Below, piece after piece: positions 1 through 5,026 of a stretch of 5,026 nt of DNA. Origin of the DNA: an uncultured Bacilli bacterium. GTDB taxonomy: Bacteria > Bacillota_I > Bacilli_A > RF39 > UBA660. The notes under the pieces were generated by a model. It was not told where the DNA came from and made no database searches. It worked only from the letters and a program-made list of their open reading frames with translations. The position numbers were made by a program, and so were the translations under genes. The number at the start of each line of letters is the position of its first letter. Position 1 is the first letter of the stretch. The DNA lies in assembly GCA_947630095.1 (NCBI GenBank), contig CANRGI010000098.1:1-5026 (forward strand), written 5' to 3'.

Positions 1-8
1 ACTGTTTT

Positions 9-42
9 AGCAAACTATTTCAAGAGGTTTGCTTATTTTTTT
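9..42 (+). terminator. Rho-independent terminator of an upstream + strand gene
   Basis: AGCAAAC (9-15) pairs perfectly with GTTTGCT (27-33) around an 11-nt loop, and a T-rich tail (TATTTTTTT, 34-42) follows at once. This is the standard hairpin plus U-tract on the + strand. The gene it terminates lies left of the window, so the lipoprotein gene that follows is probably transcribed from its own promoter. Confidence 0.85.
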
Positions 43-54
43 GAGTTTGTTAAG

Positions 55-84
55 TTGCGGACAACGTCTGCCGTATGTTATAAT
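55..84 (+). promoter_or_regulatory. Sigma-A-type promoter of the lipoprotein gene
   Basis: A perfect -10 box TATAAT (79-84) is preceded by TGT (76-78), giving an extended -10. A weak -35 candidate TTGCGG (55-60) lies 18 nt upstream. Transcription would start near position 91, leaving a leader of about 15 nt that holds the ribosome binding site AAAGGGG (93-99), 6 nt before the ATG at 106. The spacer contains a locally GC-rich dyad, GCGGAC (57-62) and GTCTGC (66-71), able to pair with one G-U wobble around a 3-nt loop. Its position between the promoter boxes fits an operator, but this is inference. Confidence 0.75.
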
Positions 85-105
85 GGTTTTAGAAAGGGGT
101 AAGTT

Positions 106-591
106 ATGAAAAAATTATTATTTAGTTTAGTTATCATTACTTTGGTTTTTACTTTGAGTGGGTGTAAGAAAAAAGAAGTAGTAGAATATAATATAGAAGA
201 TTATATGGGAGAGAGTATAAGTGAAAGTGAAATAGAAAGTATAAGAAAAACATCATATATGTATATAGAAGACTCATATACAGGACATAAAATTTTAATA
301 AATGATATAAATGAAATTAATGATATTCTTAAAACTATTGATACTTGTAAAGAAGTGCTTGGAGATGTGACTTGGGAAGGGTCTAACTTATATTTGCATT
401 TATATGATAGTGAAGACGATTTAATAGCATCTATGAATATATTTAATGTAAGTGCGGATAAAAACTATTTAAGAGTACATATATTTAATAATGATAATAG
501 TAAGTATTCAATAAAAGAGAAATCTTATTATGTTAAAACTTTTTTTGGAAGTTTAGAAAAATATTATAAAGAGTTATATCCAGAGTATTAA
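106..591 (+). CDS. Small lipoprotein of unknown function
   Basis: This is a 161-aa protein with a classic lipoprotein signal peptide: MKK at the N terminus, a hydrophobic stretch at about residues 4-18, and the lipobox L17-S18-G19-C20, where Cys20 would be lipidated and the signal removed. A KKK stretch and an acidic, Ser/Glu-rich linker (about 21-48) follow, then a predicted soluble domain (about 49-161) with alternating hydrophobic and polar residues suggestive of beta strands, rich in Tyr and Asn. The mature protein should sit on the outer face of the cytoplasmic membrane. I do not recognise the family. The start is supported by AAAGGGG 6 nt upstream and by the signal peptide beginning at this Met. 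The gene is monocistronic, with its own promoter and terminator, and converges on an ABC transporter operon; nothing in the sequence proves a functional link. Its single Trp codon is TGG, and it ends in TAA. Confidence 0.9.
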   Translation: MKKLLFSLVIITLVFTLSGCKKKEVVEYNIEDYMGESISESEIESIRKTSYMYIEDSYTGHKILINDINEINDILKTIDTCKEVLGDVTWEGSNLYLHLYDSEDDLIASMNIFNVSADKNYLRVHIFNNDNSKYSIKEKSYYVKTFFGSLEKYYKELYPEY

Positions 592-592
592 G

Positions 593-632
593 AAAAAAGG
601 TAATCGATTTATTATATTTCGATACCTTTTTT
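593..632. terminator. Bidirectional terminator shared by convergent genes
   Basis: The arm AAAAAAGGTA-A-TCGA (593-607) pairs with TCGATACCTTTTTT (619-632), giving 14 base pairs with A603 bulged and an 11-nt loop (608-618). On the + strand the T-run at 627-633 ends the lipoprotein transcript. On the minus strand the A-run at 593-598 reads as a T-run and ends the ABC operon. The right arm is also coding: it specifies the last residues (KKGIEI) of the distal permease, whose TAA stop (612-614) lies in the loop. Confidence 0.88.
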
Positions 633-1694
633 TGAATTTAATTTAATTCTAAACATTGTAATTATATATAAAATACTTAATATTACTAATACTATTATGA
701 TAATTGGAATTAGAAATAAATAATTGTTATCTATTTTAAATAAACTATTTAAAACTGTGTTGTCAGTTACTACAAATTTATTACATAAAATCATAGAAAT
801 AATATAAGTAATAAATGATAATATAAAACTTACTAAAAGAATTTTAAGAAAATAATCTATAAAATTAAAACATATATTATAGTTAGTATAACCTAAAGCA
901 TAAAGCATAAATCTTTCTTTTTTATTTTCATAATAAATTATAGTAGATGTTATAAATAATATAACAGTTAAAATTAAACAAGTTAATACTATCAAAAATA
1001 TTAATAATTTAATTAAATATTTATAAGCATTTATTTCTTCTATTCCATTAGGATCGTATAATCTTGCACTGTTACCTATTTTGTTTATTACTTTATCTAC
1101 ATTTTTATAATGGTCTACAAGTACTCTAGTATAATTAGTAATAGACTTAGGGGTTTTTGATAAAAGATAATCTAAATTTTTTAAATTATAATATATTCCT
1201 GTTTCTTTGCTATTTTTATATATGCCTGTTACTAAAAATGTTATTTCTAAATTATCATTTAAAGTAAATGTAAGTTCTTTATTTAAATATTCTATAAAAT
1301 TTAAGTCTTTACCATTAACAAAAGCAGTTTCAGGGAGCAATATTTCATTATTGTTAATTGGGTAACTTCCTATTAATAAAGTAGGCATATCATTTTTAAG
1401 GTATGGTTTTATTATATTTTCTCCTATCATATTATTGTAGACTTTTAATGACTGATAATCTTTATAAACATATTTAATATTATCTATTTTATCTAGTTTA
1501 TTAGTTAAGTTTTCCACATTATTAAATACTATAAGTTCTCTATTTCTTACTTTATCATAGATATTACTATTAACTTCTTTTTTAATAATAAAAATATATT
1601 TAAAGAGAATAATTAAACTTAAAAATAAACTAAAATATATTATTAATAATATCCAATTAATTTTTTTACGAAAAATTTTTTTAAAATTATACAT
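612..1694 (-). CDS. FtsX/MacB-type ABC transporter permease, second subunit
   Basis: This 360-aa integral membrane protein has the four-helix topology of the MacB/FtsX/LolC permease superfamily: one N-terminal helix (about 14-37), a long extracytoplasmic domain (about 40-222), then three C-terminal helices (about 228-254, 283-304, 326-347). Between helices 2 and 3 it carries the family's cytoplasmic motif in the form KKERFMLYALGYTNYNI (258-274), comparable to the usual 'alG..r..i' segment that contacts the ATPase. The upstream ribosome binding site AGGAGG lies 9 nt before the ATG and supports the start. It is the last gene of an operon behind an ATPase and a sister permease. The two permeases differ strongly in their extracellular domains, so a heterodimer is the likely arrangement (inference). 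The gene is extremely AT-rich, and its 3' end doubles as a terminator arm. The substrate cannot be read from the sequence. Confidence 0.88.
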   Translation of the reverse strand: MYNFKKIFRKKINWILLIIYFSLFLSLIILFKYIFIIKKEVNSNIYDKVRNRELIVFNNVENLTNKLDKIDNIKYVYKDYQSLKVYNNMIGENIIKPYLKNDMPTLLIGSYPINNNEILLPETAFVNGKDLNFIEYLNKELTFTLNDNLEITFLVTGIYKNSKETGIYYNLKNLDYLLSKTPKSITNYTRVLVDHYKNVDKVINKIGNSARLYDPNGIEEINAYKYLIKLLIFLIVLTCLILTVILFITSTIIYYENKKERFMLYALGYTNYNICFNFIDYFLKILLVSFILSFITYIISMILCNKFVVTDNTVLNSLFKIDNNYLFLIPIIIIVLVILSILYIITMFRIKLNSKKGIEI

Positions 1695-1703
1695 TGAATT
1701 ATT

Positions 1704-1709
1704 CCTCCT
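1704..1709 (-). promoter_or_regulatory. Ribosome binding site overlapping the preceding stop codon
   Basis: On the minus strand AGGAGG (1709-1704) lies 9 nt before the ATG of the 360-aa permease. It overlaps the TAG stop (1710-1708) of the 397-aa permease by two bases. This fixes the start of the downstream gene and suggests coupled translation of the two subunits. Confidence 0.8.
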
Positions 1710-2901
1710 AGATAATATTTTTTCTATTTGATTTACCTAGTAATAAAGATATAATATTTATTATAAATATAAATGCTATAATGAAGATTAATACTATAAA
1801 TACTTTTTTAAATTCTAATGGAGAAATTATTAAATTTATTTGTTTAAATGATGGGTAATGGTCTGGTAAATAGTTTTTAAAAACGTGAATACCTACTAGT
1901 AAAAAGATAATTAGTGATATACAACTATTTATAAATAATAAAATTGTTTCTATAATAGAATTAAATAGTAACCTTATATTAGAATAGCCTAATATTTTAT
2001 TTAATTTTATTATTTTTTTATTTCTAAACAAATTATAACTAAATAAGCATAAAACTATTAACATTGAAATTATGAATAACCCTTTACCAATATATTCTAA
2101 TGTATCAAATGAGTCAACTGCTAATACATAATCTATATCCATTACTGAGTGTGCAAAGTAACCAGATTTTTTTAATTCTGATATTACTTTTTCTTCATTT
2201 ATTTTATCGTCTATTTGGAAATAAATATGTGAATTATTTTTAATAGTTGTAACTTGTTTTCTAATCTTTGCTAAAGTATTGTAATTAGTATAACAATCAT
2301 GATAGAAATTATTTAATCTATCATTATCATAAAGTCCAACTAGTTTTATTTTAAATTCTTTATATATATCGTCTTTACCTGGTGATCTCGATTCTAGTGG
2401 AACTATAGTCATTTCTTTACCTATAAATGGTGTTAAGTCAAATTCTAATTTTGTATTTTCTACAAGTAAATTTTCTAATGGTCTATAAGTTATTGGACAT
2501 ATCATTACATCTTCGTCAGTTGCTGGTAAGTTTTCTCCTTTAACTGCTGGTATTTCACCTGCTACTCCACTTATTCTCACTGTTATTTCTTTTCCTTCAA
2601 AATGCTCTTCTATATCTGGCATATACCAAGCAGTATAGTATCCGTATTCGTCAAATACACCTATAACTTCTTCCATAGAATTTAATTTATTTATTAATTT
2701 TTCTCTATTTTCTGGGTGTAAAATAGAGAATATCCTATAATCAGCCCAGTTTAAGACATTGTCTTTATAGTACTCTTTAGTAGAATAAGTTAGTGAATTT
2801 ACAATAATGGAAAATGCACAGCATATACCTATTAAAATTAATATTAAATAATTAAGTTTATTACGAAAGAACTTTTTTATTGTTATTTTTAAACTACTCA
2901 T
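1708..2901 (-). CDS. FtsX/MacB-type ABC transporter permease, first subunit
   Basis: This 397-aa membrane protein has the MacB/FtsX layout: an N-terminal helix at about 18-37, a large extracytoplasmic domain (about 40-268) and three C-terminal helices at about 271-293, 314-340 and 366-388. The stretch KKIIKLNKILGYSNIRLLF (295-313) matches the family's conserved cytoplasmic loop between helices 2 and 3. The extracellular domain is typical of periplasmic-core (MacB_PCD-like) domains, with segments such as VRISGVAGEIPAVKGENLP (108-126). The start is set by GGAG (2912-2909), 7 nt upstream and lying inside the last codons of the ATPase gene. The ATG overlaps the ATPase stop as ATGA, a sign of translational coupling. 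It ends in TAG. It probably pairs with the 360-aa permease and the ATPase to form one transporter. Candidate roles known for such complexes are peptide or lipoprotein release, export, or antimicrobial peptide resistance; none is proven here. Confidence 0.9.
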   Translation of the reverse strand: MSSLKITIKKFFRNKLNYLILILIGICCAFSIIVNSLTYSTKEYYKDNVLNWADYRIFSILHPENREKLINKLNSMEEVIGVFDEYGYYTAWYMPDIEEHFEGKEITVRISGVAGEIPAVKGENLPATDEDVMICPITYRPLENLLVENTKLEFDLTPFIGKEMTIVPLESRSPGKDDIYKEFKIKLVGLYDNDRLNNFYHDCYTNYNTLAKIRKQVTTIKNNSHIYFQIDDKINEEKVISELKKSGYFAHSVMDIDYVLAVDSFDTLEYIGKGLFIISMLIVLCLFSYNLFRNKKIIKLNKILGYSNIRLLFNSIIETILLFINSCISLIIFLLVGIHVFKNYLPDHYPSFKQINLIISPLEFKKVFIVLIFIIAFIFIINIISLLLGKSNRKNII

Positions 2902-3593
2902 AATATGACTCCGTCCTTTACTTCTAAAACTTTATCAGCATAATTTATTGCATCTTTACTATGACTAACCATAATTATACATTTTCCGTTTTTACTCATT
3001 TCTTTTAATTTTTCAAATATAAATTTTTCACTTTCAACATCTAAATTTCCTGTTGGTTCGTCTGCTAAAATAATACTAGGGTCATTTGCTAATGCTCTTG
3101 CGATAGCAACTCTTTGCTCTTCTCCTCCTGATAATTCTTTAGGAAAGTGTTTTATTCTATCTTTTAAACCTACGAAATCTAATAATTCAAGTGCTCGTTT
3201 TTTAACTATTTTTCTTTTTTTATATTCTTTATTTATAATCATAGGAACTGTAACATTTTCATATGCTGTTAAAAGTTTATCTAAAAAATAATCTTGAAAT
3301 ACAAAGCCTATTTCATTATTTCTAAATTTTGCTAACTTTCTATCACTTAAATTATTTACATTATTATTATTTATAAATATTTCTCCATTTGTAGGTTTAT
3401 CAATTAATCCCATTATTTTTAATAAAGTTGATTTGCCACTTCCACTGTGGCCTACTATTAAGTAAAATTTGCCTGGTTCAAAATCTAAATTAATATTATT
3501 TAATACTTTTATTTCTTTACTTCCTTTATAATATGATTTACTTAAATTCTTTAAAGAAATTAACGTATTATTTTTAGTATTTTTTTCTTCCAT
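2898..3593 (-). CDS. ABC transporter ATP-binding protein, LolD/MacB-type
   Basis: This 231-aa cytoplasmic ATPase has the usual length for a stand-alone LolD/MacB-type nucleotide-binding subunit. All nucleotide-binding motifs are present: Walker A GHSGSGKST (48-56), Q-loop Gln100 in FVFQD, signature LSGGE (154-158, within LSGGEEQRVAIARA, typical of this subfamily), Walker B SIILADEP (173-180) with catalytic Glu179, D-loop GNLD (182-185) and switch His211 in MVSHS. It should therefore be an active ATPase. The start is supported by GGAGG (3605-3601), 7 nt before the ATG, and by a promoter just upstream. It is the first gene of an operon with two FtsX-like permeases, which it would power. The stop appears to be TGA (2900-2898), in an ATGA overlap with the next gene. 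If TGA were read as Trp, the protein would gain only W-V-V before TAA at 2891-2889, so either reading gives a normal protein. Confidence 0.95.
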   Translation of the reverse strand: MEEKNTKNNTLISLKNLSKSYYKGSKEIKVLNNINLDFEPGKFYLIVGHSGSGKSTLLKIMGLIDKPTNGEIFINNNNVNNLSDRKLAKFRNNEIGFVFQDYFLDKLLTAYENVTVPMIINKEYKKRKIVKKRALELLDFVGLKDRIKHFPKELSGGEEQRVAIARALANDPSIILADEPTGNLDVESEKFIFEKLKEMSKNGKCIIMVSHSKDAINYADKVLEVKDGVIL

Positions 3594-3618
3594 AAAACTT
3601 CCTCCAATTGTTTATTTA

Positions 3619-3647
3619 AATATAACATTTTTTTGAAATTTTTTAAA
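3619..3647 (-). promoter_or_regulatory. Candidate promoter of the ABC transporter operon
   Basis: Reading the minus strand, TTTAAA (3647-3642) is a weak -35, followed by a 17-nt spacer and TATATT (3624-3619) as the -10, with TGT directly before it (extended -10). Transcription would begin near 3612, giving a leader of about 18 nt that contains the GGAGG at 3605-3601. The weak -35 and the two similar sequences directly upstream (3650-3660 and 3671-3680) would suit an activated promoter, but in such AT-rich DNA the match alone is moderate evidence. Confidence 0.55.
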
Positions 3648-3659
3648 CTACTTTTAAGT

Positions 3660-3707
3660 TTAATTAGGGAACTTTTAGTTCTACACACTTACTTCCTATC
3701 TAATTAA
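3660..3707 (-). repeat. Imperfect inverted repeat between phosphoketolase gene and ABC operon
   Basis: TTAATTAG-GGAA (3660-3671) is complementary to TTCC-TAT-CTAATTAA (3693-3707). This allows 12 base pairs with a 3-nt bulge (3697-3699) and a 21-nt loop. An alternative small hairpin, GAACT-TTT-AGTTC (3669-3681), lies inside. It starts 13 nt past the phosphoketolase stop, so it could act as that gene's terminator or 3'-end stabiliser. It lacks a clean U-tract on the minus strand (ACTTAAAAG follows), so a strong rho-independent terminator is doubtful. It also lies just upstream of the ABC promoter. The 127-nt gap 3594-3720 holds no credible ORF. Confidence 0.5.
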
Positions 3708-3720
3708 AAAGAGATAAAGG

Positions 3721-5026
3721 TTAGTTCTTCCATTTCCAAGAAGATACTTCTTTTATCTCTTTACCATTTTCTCTAATATATTTATGATGTTTTTCTAACA
3801 TTTTATTACAATATTCTTTTAGTTTTGTTTCATTTTTTAATTTAGGTACATAGTTTAGGACATCTAATACTAAATGGTATCTATCTATTTTATTTTGAAC
3901 TCTCATATCAAATGGAGTTGTTATTGTTCCTTCTTCTATATATCCACGAACGTGCAAATCTCTATTTTCTCTTGTGTAAGTTAATTCGTGTATTACATTT
4001 GGGTAGCCGTGGAAGGCAAATATAATCGGTTTATTTTTAGTAAATATTTTATCATAATCTTTATCTGATAACCCGTGAGGGTGACGTGCTTCTAATTTCA
4101 TTAAATCAACTACATTTACTACTCTTACTTTTAAATTAGGTCAGTATTCTTTTAAAATACTTGATGCCGCGAGGACTTCTATGGTTGGGGTATCTCCTGC
4201 ACAGGCAAGAACTACATCTGGTACTCTACCATTATCTGTAGAAGCCCACTTTAATACGCCTAGGCCTTTAGTACAATGGTCTATTGCTTCTTCCATAGTT
4301 AAAAATGTAGGGCGAGGGAGTTTAGATGCAATTACTACGTTAATATAATTTTTAGTTTTTGTGATATGGTCAAATGTTGAAATAAGTGTATTAGCGTCAA
4401 ATGGTAAATATACTCTTACTATGTCAGATTTTTTAGTTATTATATGATTAATAAAACCTGGGTCTTGATGTGTGTATCCATTATGGTCTTGTTGCCATAC
4501 GTGGGAAGAAAGTAAGAAATTTAATGAACTTATTTCTTTTCTCCAAGGGAGTTCTTTTGTAACTTTTAACCATTTAGCGTGTTGACTTGCCATAGAGTCA
4601 ATTATCCTTATAAATGCTTCATAACTATGTATGAAACCGTGTCTACCTGTTAAGATATAACCTTCTAGCATACCTTCACAAGCGTGTTCACTTAAAATGC
4701 CATCTATGACTCTGCCATCTCTTGCTAGTAAATCGTCTGTTTTAATTATTTTAGTTCCCCATTTCTTTTTTGTCGCTTCAAATATATGATTAAGTCTATT
4801 AGAAAGTGCTTCGTCTGGGCCAAAAATTCTATAGTTTTTATTAGGTTCATTTAATCTTATTACATCTCTTATATATTTACCTAACTCTCTTGTATCTTCT
4901 ATTTCATTAGAACCACGATTTTTAAATTTAACTTCATAGTCCATTAAATCTGGTGTTTTTATTTCTTTTAGAAGTAAGCCTCCGTTTGCTATTGGGTTTG
5001 CACCCATTCTTTTATCTGAAGGTGGT
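3721..5026 (-). CDS. xfp: Phosphoketolase, C-terminal part, with one in-frame TGA
   Basis: This is the C-terminal 434 codons of a xylulose-5-phosphate/fructose-6-phosphate phosphoketolase (full length about 800 aa); the N-terminal TPP-binding part lies beyond position 5026. The enzyme is cytoplasmic and thiamine-diphosphate dependent. It cleaves xylulose 5-phosphate (often also fructose 6-phosphate) with phosphate to acetyl phosphate plus glyceraldehyde 3-phosphate (or erythrose 4-phosphate), feeding acetate kinase for ATP. The frame opens at the window edge with PPSDKRMGANPIANGG, a family hallmark, so the ATG at 5007 is internal and not a start. Conserved segments follow: SEHACEGMLEGY (from 4692), GRHGF..SYEAF, HVWQQDHNGYTHQDPGF (His-Asn at 4485-4480), ASKLPRP, and in the C-terminal domain HGYP..IHELTY and DLHVRGYIEEGTITTPFDM. 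Glu, Tyr, His-Asn and Lys positions that I recall as important in bifidobacterial enzymes appear retained. A TGA at 4143-4141 interrupts the frame between LKEY and PNLKVRVVNVVDLM; homology is otherwise continuous to the TAA at 3723-3721. The product is either a full protein through TGA or a recent pseudogene. Confidence 0.93.
4141..4143 (-). other. In-frame TGA codon inside the phosphoketolase gene
   Basis: The minus-strand codons run ...AAA-GAA-TAC-TGA-CCT-AAT-TTA-AAA..., that is LKEY-TGA-PNLK, with no shift of frame. From memory of the family, the residue here is usually hydrophobic or aromatic (Leu, Phe or Trp before Pro), so Trp would fit. TGG to TGA or TTA to TGA are both single-base changes. 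The following base is C, a context known to make UGA termination inefficient in bacteria. No hairpin resembling a selenocysteine element follows. The next ATG (4101-4099) lies inside the conserved VVDLMKL segment without a ribosome binding site, so the downstream part is not an independent gene. Confidence 0.9.

Noticed and set aside
154..591. Lipoprotein as a solute-binding protein of the neighbouring transporter
   Set aside because: At about 140 mature residues it is too small for a typical solute-binding protein, and FtsX/MacB-type transporters do not use import-type binding proteins.
3594..3720. Possible small gene or structured regulatory RNA in the gap before the ABC operon
   Set aside because: No ORF with a start and ribosome binding site is visible. 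The gap is accounted for by a promoter, a ribosome binding site and an inverted repeat, with no recognisable riboswitch core.
3721..4101. Separate 126-aa gene starting at ATG 4101
   Set aside because: Its ATG lies inside the conserved phosphoketolase segment VVDLMKL, there is no ribosome binding site before it, and phosphoketolase sequence continues upstream in the same frame through the TGA. It is the C-terminal domain of the same gene.
4110..4143. Selenocysteine insertion at the in-frame TGA
   Set aside because: No stem-loop follows the TGA within the expected distance, and phosphoketolases are not known to use selenocysteine at this non-catalytic position.
4141..5007. Phosphoketolase start at ATG 5007
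   Set aside because: The codons upstream of it to the window edge (P-P-S-D-K-R) continue the conserved family motif in frame, and half of the enzyme is missing. The gene extends beyond the window.
1..5026. Full mycoplasma-type genetic code (TGA as the main Trp codon)
   Set aside because: Trp is TGG at all 11 unambiguous sites in the window, and four other genes are complete without internal TGA. In AT-rich code-4 genomes TGA normally predominates, so only a partial or early reassignment could fit.
1..5026. Mobile elements, CRISPR arrays, tRNA or rRNA genes
   Set aside because: I saw no terminal inverted repeats with a transposase, no regularly spaced repeats, and no cloverleaf or rRNA-like segments on either strand.

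Overview
The window is very AT-rich, with AT-biased codons (AAA, TTA, ATA), strong GGAGG-type ribosome binding sites, short 5' leaders and U-tailed hairpin terminators. This points to a low-GC Firmicute or Mollicutes-related bacterium (Bacilli in the broad sense), probably fermentative because it carries a phosphoketolase. A finer placement cannot be supported from the sequence alone.

Layout, left to right. A rho-independent terminator (9-42) closes an unseen upstream + strand gene. A clear extended -10 promoter (79-84) then drives a monocistronic + strand gene for a 161-aa lipoprotein of unknown function (106-591). This gene converges on a three-gene minus-strand operon. The two transcription units share one bidirectional terminator hairpin (593-632), whose right arm encodes the last residues of the distal permease.

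The minus-strand operon, in transcription order, encodes an ABC ATPase of the LolD/MacB type (3593-2898), a 397-aa FtsX/MacB-type permease (2901-1708) and a second, divergent 360-aa FtsX/MacB-type permease (1694-612). The ATPase and first permease overlap by ATGA, and the two permeases are separated by 13 nt with the ribosome binding site of the second covering the stop of the first. The set forms a plausible complete heterodimeric-permease exporter or mechanotransmission-type ABC complex, arranged like LolCDE or antimicrobial-peptide resistance transporters. Its substrate is unknown. A promoter candidate lies at 3619-3647, with two similar 10-11 nt elements directly upstream of it and an imperfect inverted repeat (3660-3707) between it and the next gene.

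The right part (3721-5026, minus strand) is the C-terminal half of a phosphoketolase (xylulose-5-phosphate/fructose-6-phosphate phosphoketolase), cut by the window edge on its N-terminal side. The reading frame is uninterrupted and well conserved except for one in-frame TGA at 4141-4143. Homology resumes in the same frame directly after it. The two pieces are therefore one gene, read through TGA (as Trp or by leaky termination) or recently broken by a nonsense mutation. This is the most noteworthy observation in the window. Eleven other Trp codons in the window are TGG, and the ATPase gene appears to use TGA as its stop, so general TGA reassignment is not established here.
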